A DNA stretch of 64,000 nucleotides, from assembly GCA_018136815.1 (NCBI GenBank), contig CM030942.1, positions 239,976 to 303,975 of the forward strand. Reading direction: 5' to 3'. The notes under the pieces are model-generated. The model was not told the DNA's origin. It saw only the letters and a program-made list of their open reading frames with translations, and searched no databases. This stretch comes from Isochrysis galbana (lineage: Eukaryota; Haptophyta; Isochrysidales; Isochrysidaceae). Positions within the stretch are counted from its first letter, which is position 1. Every line of letters starts with the position of its first letter. A program made the translations under genes and the position numbers. Below are positions 1 to 10,450 of the stretch, one piece after another.

Positions 1-571
1 TGGTCCGGTGGCCCGCGCCCCCCCCCGGTGATCATTCCCCCCCTTCCTCCTGTGTCTCCGAGTGGGCGGCGGTCTCAGCCCCGACTTATCCTGTAAACAG
101 GTGCGGGACTTACCTATTTTTCCTTCTCCGCGCTCTCTCTCCCCTCTCCTGCGGCACGAGCGATGGCGCGCCTGCGGCAGGCCTGCAGCTGCCCATGGCG
201 ACCCCTGGAGGCTCCTGGAGGCCAGCTCTGGGGGCAGGGGAGGCTGGGGCTGGGCCCTGGCCTCCCCTGCCTCTCCCTCGCTGGCGCTCCTGGGCCTCTG
301 GGGCCCCCAATCTGCATGCACCTGTCTGCCTGTCGACCAGTCGACCAGGGGGGGAGGGGGGTTTGGAGCGATGGGCTGGTCACGAGGGGCCAGGACGGGC
401 GAATGGGGCGAGCCTGTGGGGAAGGGAGTGGGTCAGTAGGGCAGTGGCCTCCTGGCAAGCCATCAGGCGTGCCAGGAGGATGGGTGGTTCCTCCCCCATG
501 GCAGGGGAGGAGTGGAGAGAGGGGGGGGCTCGTGCCCCCCCATGGGTCAACCAAGTAGCATAAACTTAGTT
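1..571 (+). mobile_element. 3' end fragment of a LINE (non-LTR retrotransposon), same family as the copies near 8.4-10.4 kb and 43.9-44.9 kb
   Basis: The GC-rich stretch from about 130 to 560 resembles the 3' untranslated part of the two better LINE copies: the same run of G/C-rich words around a gcgcgcc/atggcg core, then a G-run, then ccccccatg. It ends at 571 with the terminal word TAAACTTAGTT, which is also the exact 3' end of the copy at 43945-44893. The left boundary is unclear and may lie outside the window. No reverse-transcriptase coding sequence is present, so this is a dead fragment. The long reading frames here on both strands are products of base composition. Confidence 0.6.
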
Positions 572-693
572 GTAGGCTGTGGGAAATGGTAAGAGTCAAT
601 TTAGCCGCACCCTTTGCGAGGAACGCGCGATCAATGACGTCGCCCTGGTCGCCGCCTTGGTCGCCGCGATGGTGTCAGGGCGACAGCGCGCAC

Positions 694-813
694 TTGGCTG
701 GGGAGGATCGTCGGTGCGCAGGCACGCTTCGGCGACAACGGCGCGTGTCCATTAGCACATTGCGCATTGCCCGCAGTGGCGGCCAGGGAGTAGGGAGTCG
801 GCGCGCGCTCCAT
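694..813 (-). pseudogene. MERA leader exon, copy 1 (transposon first exon remnant)
   Basis: On the minus strand an ATG at 813 opens a 40-codon frame beginning MERAPTP and containing the basic word SPKRA near its end. It stops at a potential 5' splice site, CAA|GTGCGC, in phase 0. Copies at 4014, 11307 and 26721 have the same start peptide, a KR-containing basic patch near codon 30, and a phase-0 splice donor after codon 39. A further remnant starts at 60666. The pattern looks like the first coding exon of a transposon gene with a nuclear-localisation-like patch; that role is inference. No matching second exon was recognised downstream. Confidence 0.5.
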
Positions 814-830
814 GCCCCTATCGTTTGAGC

Positions 831-2353
831 GATTGTTGTAGTCACCACTCACCACCGTAAAAGCATGCCGACCCCACGTATTGTCCATCACGTTGGCTTT
901 TACGTCCATGTTCGCCAAATTAAAGCATCACGCACACAAGTCACTCTAACTAGATCAACGAGCGAACCGACAAGCAAATGCGGGCAAGGCATGAGAACAC
1001 GACGTGGAAGACCCATGAACGGGTAGGATTGGAACTGATGGATCGTGACTGGGAAGGTTCAAATCTGATGAAGCCAAAACGGAAGCGAAAGTACAAGAGC
1101 CCGCGTTCTATCGAACATGGACACGTGGTTTTGAGTAGAATCAACAAGTCGCCGCAACAGATGTTGGTGCCTCGTTGGAGAATGATCACGTTTGGTAGAG
1201 AGTGCTTAGTTCGGGGCGCCGCAGTAGACTGGGACACATTGCACGTTGAGAACAATGAAAGCCCAGGTAGAAATCGCCATTGATGAGCATCGAGCGATTT
1301 GACTCCAATGGTGACGGTGAGTTCGCGCAAAAGGTGATGACGAGAAATGTGTGGATTCAAGATTCAAGTTCTTGTAAAGCAAGGCGGAGCAGGGGCTCGG
1401 GCCGCAGCTGTCGGGCTTATCTTGGCCAATGATTTCATGCCAGATTATATTTGAGTGCCATGTCATCACGGGTCTTTGACAGAGCCCTCTGGTATTGTCC
1501 TCTTCTCCGTACCTGATATCACTTGACCATAAGTAATGGACTCAAGCACCTCAGCATTGACGGACCCTTCCTGTACCACTCCCTTCGAACCGGGCGTTGC
1601 CTTACTACGTATGCTGGACTCCGACACTTCAGCGGCAGCGCATTTCTTTGTGCTCCTCGAAAATTCCGCCTGCTCCTGTTCCAACTCTGACGCTAGTCTG
1701 AACTCATCCTCGGTCAATGGTCGCTGGTATCTGCAAAGGATAGACAGCCGCCCATGAGCAATGATGGAAGAGGTGAGACTCCGGCAGGTGAAATCTCCTG
1801 AGCCACATTGCGCATGAGCAGCGCCGTGGCAATCGGCAAATGGACTCTTAAGCGCAGAGCGTGCTGTTTGAAGCTTTCACCCTGGCGTTTGCGGATCGAG
1901 TGGGCTCAACGAGAGCGTGATAGTGATCTGTGGCCTGGGGCGCTGTGCGTCTCGCGTAGGCACGCGGACGCCGATCTGTGTGCTCTGATACAGCCCGCGC
2001 ACTCTCCGTTTGGCAATTTCAGCGACTGTGACTGCCTTGCCCACCGCCGGCCCGTCAGCCTGCAGCACAACGCTCTCCGTCTGTGCGGGAAGAGAGTACG
2101 TGGTGTGGGAGATAGGGGGGGGGGGGGGGAGGGGAGGGGATAGGGCACGCGTGGGACGTGCCGGGCTGCGCACCGCCAGACCGTCCAGCGTGCTCTGCAC
2201 CAAGCCCGTCACCTTGCCGCCGCTCGTGACACGCAGAGGGCGACGCGCCGATGCCGTCGACATTTCCCTCTCGCTCGCTCTTGCTTTCTCCCTTTCTTAG
2301 ACAGCAAGCTTTAGTTTGCGATGGTGAACGCCAACGGAGCAGCGCAGGTGTTC
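831..2353. other. Intergenic, no recognised gene
   Basis: No domain was recognised on either strand. The only protein-like stretch is a charged minus-strand frame at about 1466-1757, rich in E, S and K. It is preceded by a possible 3' splice site (tttgcag) and could be an exon of an unknown gene or a retroelement remnant. A poly-G run lies near 2116-2129. Confidence 0.4.
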
Positions 2354-2593
2354 ACAGGAACCCTACATGTGAAACACAGGAATAGTGTTTTTTTCTTAGG
2401 CCCAAAACATATGTTTTTCGCTGTTTTATTTCAGGCGGCCGCCCCCCCCCCCCCCGCACGTCTGTTTTTTACACTGTTTTTCTCTGTTTTTTTTCGACGG
2501 CAAAAAACAGACTGTTTTCTGTTTTTGCTGTTTTATGTTTTATTCCTATTTCTAAGCTTGATTGTGACTGTGTTTCACATGTAGGACAGGAAC
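2354..2593. mobile_element. MITE with perfect 18-bp terminal inverted repeats and 8-bp target duplication
   Basis: CCTACATGTGAAACACAG at 2362-2379 is exactly inverted at 2568-2585. The identical 8-mer ACAGGAAC lies directly outside both ends (2354-2361 and 2586-2593), so the boundaries are certain. The 224-bp body has no coding capacity. It contains at least seven copies of the word CTGTTTT, like the sub-terminal repeats that transposases bind in hAT elements. An 8-bp duplication is typical of the hAT and P superfamilies. The perfect ends and target duplication suggest a recent insertion. It depends on a transposase that is not encoded in this window. Confidence 0.88.
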
Positions 2594-2906
2594 TCGCACT
2601 CTCCTAGGCCCGCAAGGGCCAGCCAGCACCAGCACTCCAACACTCGTACTCAGCTTCCCTGGCAGCCACGCAGACAGGGGCCTGCAGGGGGCACCCAGCA
2701 CCCAGGACCCGTGAGGCTCGCGTGGGAGAGGCAAGAGAGATCAGAGGCTGAGCCCCAACTCTTCCATCTTCCATCTTCCACAGCCACCTCAGCCTTCTTT
2801 CCCGCTCACCCCCCTTTCTTCGCGTATCCCGATTACGTTAGTTATCTACGTATTACCGTGAATGTGCGTTTGATAGTGGTGTGAGAGAATTGTAAGCAGA
2901 GGATTT
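2594..2906. other. Intergenic, nothing recognised
   Basis: A 310-base spacer between the MITE and the chromodomain fragment. No coding or RNA feature was seen. Confidence 0.5.
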
Positions 2907-3233
2907 TTACCCGGTTCTCGGTTCTGTTCTGGAGAGAGCGCGAGCGATGGCGTCGCTCTCTCTCCTCATGGCCGCCCTAGTTACCGCGATGGTACCAGGG
3001 CGATAAAATGCCTCATACTCGTCTTGTTGCCTGGCTTCGAAGGAGGAGATGTCGGGCTCCATCCCTGCGAGGTGTGATAGCGGCTCCCACGTGTCATCCT
3101 TGGAGTTGAAGCCCTTCCAACGAATGAGGTATTGCACATCGCCTTGTCGCAGGCGCTTGGCCACTATGTGGTCTACCTCGTGCAAGGTGTTGTCCGCCTG
3201 CGCCACTCCCACTCCTCGCTTCCGCCCCCCCAT
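2907..3233 (-). pseudogene. Chromodomain fragment of a Ty3/gypsy (chromovirus-type) integrase
   Basis: The 108-codon minus-strand frame carries a clear chromodomain at about residues 18-60: HEVDHIVAKR, then a beta strand QYLIRWKGF, then DDTWEPLSHL. The aromatic-cage positions (V/I, W of RWKG, W of TWEP) are present. Chromodomains with this spacing sit at the C-terminus of chromovirus integrases and recognise methylated histone tails. No integrase core, reverse transcriptase or long terminal repeat is visible around it, so it is probably a truncated retrotransposon remnant. A small host chromodomain protein remains possible, because the frame is intact to its stop codon. Confidence 0.75.
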
Positions 3234-3289
3234 CTCCCTCCACTGACTGACCCCGCCCGACAGCAGCTTTTTCTGCCGCCTCTTTCACC

Positions 3290-3500
3290 CGAACAAAAAA
3301 ACATTTTCAACCGAACAAAAAACAAAAAACACAAAAACACATGTATAGAGGTGTTGAATGGCCCTCCAAAAGCACCTGCGACCTAAGCTCATGGCCTAGT
3401 GCTAGTGCGCAGTGCGCGGCGGCCTCGGGGTCATGGGTTCGAAAGCCTCGGGAGCCGCTGGCCGCTGGCGACTGGCGGATCCCGAGGCCCGAGGCGCCCA
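3290..3500 (+). repeat. Possible tRNA-derived SINE
   Basis: An A-rich stretch (3296-3345) is followed by a box-A-like word, TGGCCTAGTGC, near 3389 and a box-B-like word, GGTTCGAAAGC, about 45 bases later. That is the spacing of an internal pol III promoter. The sequence does not fold into a convincing cloverleaf, so a tRNA-derived short interspersed element is more likely than a tRNA gene. Confidence 0.35.
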
Positions 3501-3680
3501 TACTTTTTTTTAATATTCAATATTCCAACTATCTAGATAATACTAATAATATTGATATTGATATAATAGGTTTGGCAGAAGCACTATCTGTATCTATCTA
3601 GATAGCCGAAGGGCACTATCTATATCTATCTAGATAGCAAAAAACGCCCAAACCTAATATCTAGATAGCTCATAGCTCCC
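3500..3680. repeat. AT-rich tatctatctagatag simple repeat
   Basis: Degenerate repeats of tatctagata / ctatctatctagatag. The word tatctatctagatag occurs twice (3590-3604 and 3620-3636) and is self-complementary around ctag. The stretch is strongly AT-rich against the GC-rich surroundings. No gene. Confidence 0.7.
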
Positions 3681-4013
3681 CCAATGAAACCTATTCACAG
3701 TGGGAGACAAGAGAACCCACCCCTTCATCACTTCATCCCACACATCACCCCACAAGGGGAGGAGACAGGGGTCTACACCTATACAGTCCCATGAGAGGGA
3801 AGGGAAGGTGGGGAAGAGAGCGAGGACGCGACAAGCCGAACGAATCGACGAACCGAGGCCAATCCGGCCCAAGGGGTGCCCAAGGAAGCCACCACCCTCT
3901 TGGGTGGGAGGGGCAGTCCAAAGAGGACTAGGCCCATTGAGGCTCAAGGAGGGGCCATGATGAGCCACCTCCCCTCCCCCCTCACCTTGCAACTAAGTTT
4001 ATACTTGGTCGCC

Positions 4014-4814
4014 ATGGAGCGCGCCGACGCGCCCCCTCTCTCTTTCGGGCACCCCACCGCGGGCGCCCTTCCAGTGCCCATGGAGCAGTCGCAGGCGAAG
4101 CGACCGCGTCCTCCCGCGGAGGCCGAGCAGGTGAGCGCGATCCCCGTCGCGCCACACGGCCAGTGGCCCCGGCCACACCACCTCCAGCAGCCATGCTGGC
4201 CCCCCCCATGGAGGACCACAGGCTGCAGGCCACAACCAGCACACACCAGACAAGAATCAACAGAGATCCATTGGGCATGCCTCATGGCAGAGGCCTCACT
4301 CACCCTGGTGACGGCCGCGCCGCCTCGGCGGCGCGGCCCGAGACCGGGTGGCCCTTATGGGCACAAATCTCACACTACAACAGATACGCACCACAACAAG
4401 CCACAGCAACTCCCCCAGACCAAGGACAGCACACACGAGACCCCCCTAGGGGAAGGTCGGGAGCACGCACACGCCAACGCGCCACGCATCCGCAAGCCGA
4501 CGAACTACACACTTACACCCGACTCGCCATGCCCCGCACAGGAACCCCAATCAGAAGATGAACAAGAAAGCGTAGACACAGATGCAAACTACGAACTTTC
4601 CTTCCATCAGGAGGGCGACTACACATTCCAAGACGCGTCGGTGTACGCCACCATAGTCGAGCTCCTCTTAGAGCTCGAAGGAGTCGATCCTGAACCGGAC
4701 TTCTGGGCCCGGTCGATTAAAGGCCCCTGGCACATAGCAGTCAACGAAGACTGTGCGCAACAATTCCAAGAGCGATATGGCGAACTTACCACCCTCCCTT
4801 CGAGAACAAAATGA
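4014..4814 (+). pseudogene. MERA leader exon copy 2 followed by a degenerate transposon ORF
   Basis: The ATG at 4014 opens MERADAPPL..., with a basic patch QAKRPRPP and a strong phase-0 splice donor, CAG|GTGAGC, after codon 39 (4130). If not spliced, the frame stays open to 4814 and ends in an acidic stretch (SEDEQESVDTD) and then a compact domain-like part (VELLLELEG, WHIAVNEDC). I do not recognise this part; it may be a retroelement accessory protein or a real 3' exon. Just upstream, CAACTAAGTTTATAC (3990-4004) is the reverse complement of the LINE 3' terminus. Confidence 0.4.
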
Positions 4815-5224
4815 CAGGGATTAAGTATCGGCCCAATATTGATAGTCCGTACAGGCCCTGAGACGTGGTGCATGTGCGACGCAACCTGCTTCAATTCCGC
4901 CCAATCCTTAGGTTGCAGGCCTGGGCAGTACATGTGGGCTGAGTACAACGCTTGACTCAGGACCCCCAAAGCTTTAAGGGGCCAAAATACCAAGGGGGAG
5001 AACTAATGTGCTAGGAATTGGCTAGGTACGGAGTAAGAAGAAAACGTCCTAATCTCACATCTCGGCGAAGAACTCAGCAAGGGCTCTGATGAGTCGCTCT
5101 GGCTCGGCGGCGAATTTGATTGCTGACAGAACCTGACATGATTGCGGTGGAAGGTATCTCGGAAACTCGGGGGGAGAGTGCGTTTTCTCACCTCCGAAAC
5201 TTCGAAACTTAGCACATCTTCTTG

Positions 5225-5299
<75 letters not shown>

Positions 5300-5634
5300 C
5301 CCCCCCCCCCCTCTCTCTCTTTCTCCCCCCCCCTCTCCCTCTCTCTCTTTCTCCCCTCCCCCCCTCTCCCTCTCCGCGACTCTCTCTGACTCTCTCTTTC
5401 TCTCAATCTCTCACTCTCCCTGTCTGTCTAGCTCCTTTCTTCACTCTCTCCCCTTTCCCCCCCCCTCTTTGCCTGCTCTCCGTAACCGGCGGCTGATTTC
5501 CCCAGAGAGCAGCCGACTCTCGGCGATGGGGAGGAAGAAGTCAAAACACAACGATGACTCGACCTCAGCAGCGAATCGAATAACCGCCGGCCATCCTCGT
5601 CTCGTTCGTCATCGGCGACAAATAGAACTCAATT

Positions 5635-5673
<39 letters not shown>

Positions 5674-5817
5674 GGAGAGTAGTTTGTAGGTTGTTTCAGG
5701 TCTACTCTCCCTCGCTCATCACCATCACATCATCTGAGAGGGGGTTGAGAGGGGATGATGACGACTGGATCATCTCACACGTAACGATCCAGAGGCTGCT
5801 GCCCCCGAAGGTTCCTC
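4815..5817. other. Intergenic with CT and GA microsatellites
   Basis: No gene was recognised. The stretch contains a pure CT run at 5227-5297 continuing as mixed C/T to about 5470, and a GA run at about 5637-5675. Reading frames across these (Ser-Leu or Arg-Glu repeats) are artefacts. Confidence 0.6.
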
Positions 5818-6633
5818 TTGCTTCTCGGGGTTCTACTCCGTCCCTCTCCAACCACAACCCCAGTCGATCCATTACCGGTGCGGAAGCCGAGGGTGGGCAC
5901 GAGCACACTTCCCCTTCCGTGCGAGTACACACAGCCAGCCAGCGTCGCCACTACGCGTAGCCTGTCCGTCGTGGCGAGTGCGACCACACGCAACATACTG
6001 GTCCATTGTGGCGAGTGTCGACATCTTGTCCAGATACCTCAAAACCGGATCCTCTGGGGTTGGTGCGACACAAACGAGCCGCACTTAGCGCCTGATAGAC
6101 TAGGAGGACTTGTCCAACCGGCGGCTTGGGCTCCGAAACGACCAGAGAACCACCACCTCTGCCAGCTTGTCTACACAAAACACTTTTCGCCTCTCACTAA
6201 CCTCCCTGTTGCAATTCTCTTAGGTGCAAAACAACCCCACCACTGGCGAAGAATGCTTGAGGCAGCCCACGTGTCGTACCCAGCAGACATGCGCAACATG
6301 GGAAAGGAAAGCCAACCCACGCATTCCGGCTCGAACAAAAAGTCGCCTTTGAACTTCGTGCAGCTCCGTGAGTGTGTTGATGCCGGAGCAGCAGAAGACA
6401 CCCAGCATTTTAGGAGCAAGCTGGAGGCGAGAACGATGACCATGCACGAGCTACGAGTGATCTGTGCCAATGACAAACGCCTCAGGCCAATCCTTGCTGA
6501 AGATGATCCGTATTTGGCCATGGCTTACGCTCTCCCAGGACGTTGCCCACCCCCCGCACTCCGTCGTCTAAACTCTTCACTGACAAAGGAGACGTTGATC
6601 GACAGCATGCTAGCTGCAGGCTGGCGGCCCTGA
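5818..6633 (+). CDS. Hypothetical protein, unrecognised; only the last ~130 residues look protein-like
   Basis: The frame is open for 271 codons. The first half reads like translated non-coding DNA. From about 6225, just after a possible 3' splice site (attctcttag), the composition becomes protein-like: helical stretches such as QLRECVDAGAAED and MTMHELRVICAND, ending in LIDSMLAAGWRP. The true gene may be this exon plus unseen upstream exons. No domain was recognised, and the start codon is unsupported. Confidence 0.25.
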   Translation: MLLGVLLRPSPTTTPVDPLPVRKPRVGTSTLPLPCEYTQPASVATTRSLSVVASATTRNILVHCGECRHLVQIPQNRILWGWCDTNEPHLAPDRLGGLVQPAAWAPKRPENHHLCQLVYTKHFSPLTNLPVAILLGAKQPHHWRRMLEAAHVSYPADMRNMGKESQPTHSGSNKKSPLNFVQLRECVDAGAAEDTQHFRSKLEARTMTMHELRVICANDKRLRPILAEDDPYLAMAYALPGRCPPPALRRLNSSLTKETLIDSMLAAGWRP

Positions 6634-7527
6634 TCGATTCGTGTTGAATCGACACAGCAGCAATGTGCTCTGTGTCGGTTGCTGCTGCTGTCTCGGTTGA
6701 TGCTGTCGCATCCTTTCTGCCTGCTATGGTGTGGGCGGAATCTGAAATTTTCTATCCAATATCACGGCCAAGGCATGTGAAGGCACGTCATATTCTTGGA
6801 ACGGTGATGATAGGCGAGGCCTTTCATGATGGTTGCTGAGCCATGCAGCTGCATCTTGTTCATTACCATGGCTTTCGTTCTCCAATGGCTCGTTTTCTCG
6901 AGTTCAATCTTTTACATGTGTGCGATGACGAGGTTCACGACAATCCTCTAGTTTTGGTAGCGCCTTTTCAGCATTTGCTGTTGCCGAATGCATCTTCGCG
7001 TTTCTACAAGACAATCTTAGTATATGTGATCTGTGTTGCTAAGTTCCGCTGGCGCTTCAATCCACGCAAAATGTGCGCTCGGGTGCCACGTCGCACATGG
7101 CCGCTTGTCTATTTTTTGAACATACCGGCTATTGCCTGTCATGCGCCATCGCCCTCCCTGCCCCCATATCTGTTGCGGGTAGGGGGAGCGTCTCCATACC
7201 ATGCGACACGCTCTATTCTTAGAACGTGTCTTCCCCCTCGGCATCCCCTGCTCTCCTCTCTCCTTCTCCTCTCCGCCCCGCGCGTGCGGTTCCAACCGGG
7301 ATCCCTTCCGCTTCTTCCTTCCCTTCCTTTCATGCTTCATTCATGCTTCACGCATCCTTCCCTTCCTTTCATGCGACCCCAGCGGTTCCCTTGTTCCTTT
7401 GGAGAAGGGAGTGGGACTGTGGCTGTGGAGCGTATGAAGGTGGAGGGGCTGACGATGTATGTAACATGTGAGATACAGCCCCATGGCGGAATGGGATGCG
7501 TGCTAAGTAAGGTGAGAAGGTGAGAAG
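6634..7527. other. Intergenic, nothing recognised
   Basis: No domain, RNA gene or repeat family stands out. The pyrimidine-rich part at 7220-7390 gives spurious open frames. Confidence 0.5.
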
Positions 7528-7690
7528 CGCTCAATCACCATCACCCACAGCATGGAAAAGCGTTCGCAATCACCATCAGCCTACACGCGGGAACGCGTTC
7601 AATCGCCATCACCCCCACCGTATGGAAAAGCCTTCAATCACCATTAGCCTACACATGGAAAAGCGTTCAATCGCCATCACCTCCCGGAAG
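7528..7690. repeat. Minisatellite, units of ~35 bp
   Basis: About five degenerate head-to-tail units alternate the words CAATCRCCATCA, CCTACAC or CCACCGT, and ATGGAAAAGCGTT. The units drift in sequence and are directly adjacent, so this is a tandem repeat and not a spaced array. Confidence 0.7.
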
Positions 7691-8379
7691 CATAGGCATA
7701 GGGAAGAAGAAGGAAGATGCAAATAACGTTATGTACGAAAACGCGGGCACAAAACCACTCTTAACGCGCACCTTCCTCCAGACACCCGAACACAACCATT
7801 TTGGCCTGGTGCCATGACACATTCCTTGAAATCCAGCCAGAAGCATTTGCATGGACGCTAGTTCATCACGATCACGATCTGTGTCAATATGGTTGGTGGA
7901 AAAAAAAACATTTTAATATTCTCGCCTCACTCGTGGCACTGGAAGACGCTCTCGAAGCCACGCCCTTTCTCTTCCCACTCCCCCACTCCCTGCCTTGCGG
8001 CAACTCCCCTCGTGCTCTACTTAGGGGCCCGGGTCGTGCGGGGGGTTCGAGCCAAGCGGGGTGCACCTGTCCCCAACAGTAAGTTCTCTCCTTGCTCCTG
8101 TTCTGTTGAGTGACCTGTCTATACAGAAAGTGTTGCAGGATGTCGTTATACGAATGCGCGCGGGCGATCACTCAGTGCGTCCGTAGTTATGACTAGCCGC
8201 CCATCCGAATTATCTGTCAGAGCGTGGTGACGCGTCGCATTATGCGAGTCTCCCGTCTAATCCGAGAGCTTTCGCTACGAGGCCGAATTCCTTACTGAGT
8301 TGTAGCCTGCCTTTCTTGTCTTCGATAAACATGGGGGTGCTGAGTTCCGTCGTTTTTTTGATCTTTGGTTTTCTTCCCT
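7691..8379. other. Intergenic, nothing recognised
   Basis: Spacer between the minisatellite and the LINE 3' end. No supported feature on either strand. Confidence 0.45.
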
Positions 8380-10450
8380 GAGCACATAACCTACTTTTAT
8401 AAGTGGGGGTCAATGGGGGCCTCGCGCCCCCCCCTCTCCATCGCGGACACCCCCCGGGGTGGGCCCGTACAATCAACCCCAGCCCCTGCCCTTTGGCAGG
8501 GGCTGGGCAATCAACACTCTGGCCCAGACCCCTAGTGGGCGCGGGCCGAGACTCGCACTCCCACGCCCAGCATGGGCCTGCCCTCGAGCTGACTCCCCCC
8601 CCTCCCCTGGTCGCCAGGCATACAGAGGCCACTGGGAGGCTCCAATGGCCAGCGTGGCAAGCGTGGGAGAGGCAGGGGGGGCCAGGGGCTGAGCCCCAGC
8701 CTCCACTGCCCCCTGAGCTGCCCTTGCTGGCCCTCTGGGAGCCCCCAAAGGCCCTCTGAGAGCAGGCCGTGGCGCGCCGCATGGCGACGCGCCGCAGGGA
8801 GAGGGGCGGAGGAGAATGGAGAGAGGGAGAGGGGGAAATTTGCGCCCCCCCCGATGGAGTGCGGTAAGAAACGGGCCCCGTTTGCGTTAGCAAACGGGCG
8901 AAGGGGGGCGGCTGGCGACAGGAGGGGCGAGAAGAAGGGAGTGGCTCAAGACGTCCCTGTGGCAGGTATCGGGGGGCGCAGTCATTTATTTCTTCGAGGA
9001 CTGCTCGCGGCGCGAGCTGTAAGGGCCGTTCTGCTTCACGACGAGAGGTCCCTCCCCCCCCCCCCGGTGTTTTTCCCCGGAGAGTCGGCCGGCGTCGACC
9101 GGTCCGCCTCAATGGGTTTTCCCTCATTGTAACTTGTGGGGAGTTATAATGGGAGCCGGGGGTTTGCGAGGGGGGAGATTTGAAGGGATGCATTGGTGTA
9201 TGTGTCTGTGCCATCACTTCAAGGCGTGCGGGCAAGTGCGCTGAGGGGTGTCGTGATAGTACCGGGCTAGTGGGAGTAGTGGTACTAACGCTCAGTTGTT
9301 TTGTTGTTGTTGTTCTTCCCTGAGCGGCCTTATATGTTCGCATGGAGTTGCGGGGGTCCGACACGGTACTGCCTCGTACTAGGGTGGCAAACCTCGTTAG
9401 CGTGGATTCAAGGACTGGTATGTAGTGGAAATTGTATGCCTCGTAGTCTACTCTATAGAAGTCTTTTATAATGTATTTCCATGCAATTATATAGAGCGCT
9501 TTAAGGCTGTCGGGGGTGGTCGTACCGGGGTATGCGAAGAGTCTGTCTTTCGCTATCTGTGCACGCGACCTCTTAGGAGGAGGCGTGTGCTCTGCAAGAG
9601 CGTCTATGGTTTCGAATATCGTTTTAGTCGCGGGGCACCATGCTAGATGACTCGATCTTTCTTGGTGGTCGTGGCATAGTCGGCATTTGTTTGTCAGGCT
9701 ATCTGGGAACCTGTTTCTAGTGCCGATCCTTCGGTGAGTAATATGTTTGAAGTGTAGATGTTTATCCGTGTGCTTTAGCAGCGGCGTTGTGTAGAGTCGA
9801 GCTATATGTCTCCATTCGTCTTTCGTGATGTTCAGTCTATTCTCCCATGCGGTCTTCGCCGCTTGCGGGGCGTGTTTTCGGTTCGTTTTCATCACTTCTT
9901 TGGCGATGTCGGAGACGGTGATCGCGTCAAGAGCGACCCTTCCTTTGCGTATGGCATATTCGTCCGCCAGCGGGTATTCCATGAATCTCGGGCCTTTATA
10001 CCCGCCTTCCCATTTTGCTGGTGGGTGGTAGTATTGGGTTTCCTCGGCTTCCGCTACTTCCCCGGTGCCGGCTACCTCTCCTAGGTAGTCGGTGTCGGTG
10101 TGTATCCAGATGTTGTTAAATTTACTGATAAATCTTTCGTCTTCCGAGACTCTAATTTCACTGGGCAGTGGCGTGTCCCTTGATTCTTGCGTCTGGGTGC
10201 CACCTACGTGCGGCTCTTCTCCTTTAGTGTTTTTTGGGGGGGGGCGCTCTTTCGCTCGCTCCAACAGCCGTGTCGCGTAGCTTACGACTTCATCCCACGA
10301 GTCAAGAAATTCCTTTTTATGTATCACGCGGCCTTCGTGCACAAAAAAAGAAACGTGCGGACTCGTTCGGTGTTCGTTCGGCGAGACTAGCTGCGATGTC
10401 CCCTTTTCTGCGGTCAAATCTGCGCCAGTGCCTGAAACCTGCAAGTTTGT
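8380..10450 (-). mobile_element. 5'-truncated LINE: C-terminal part of the reverse-transcriptase ORF plus 3' UTR
   Basis: Reading on the minus strand from 10444, the first ~370 residues are protein-like and contain a retrotransposon zinc-knuckle region: HFKHITHRRIGT, then KCRLCHDHQERSSHLAWC (Cys-x2-Cys...His-x4-Cys), followed by helices. This is the zf-RVT-like tail that follows reverse transcriptase in many LINEs. The catalytic FADD-box domain is absent, so the copy is truncated. From about 9320 down to 8400 the DNA matches the plus strand of the insertion at 43945-44893 and is the 3' UTR, although no stop codon interrupts the frame until 8240. A 13-bp perfect stem lies at 8478-8507. The left end abuts the Fanzor fragment. 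Confidence 0.75.
8478..8507 (-). other. Stem-loop in the LINE 3' UTR
   Basis: CCCAGCCCCTGCC and GGCAGGGGCTGGG form a perfect 13-bp stem with a 4-base loop. LINE reverse transcriptases commonly recognise a 3' UTR hairpin of their own RNA, so this is a candidate recognition element. The other copy has a decayed version near 44780-44810. Confidence 0.5.

Noticed and set aside
5142..5960. 272-codon frame with a poly Ser-Leu stretch
   Set aside because: The composition comes from the CT microsatellite; no domain, no start context and no splice support.
7528..7690. CRISPR-like repeat array
   Set aside because: Units are contiguous and degenerate with no unique spacers, in a eukaryotic genome; it is a minisatellite.
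8240..8400. The end of the 734-codon LINE frame as real protein
   Set aside because: The frame runs through the 3' UTR shared with the truncated copy and past the element's expected 3' end into flanking DNA; lack of stops reflects GC-rich composition.
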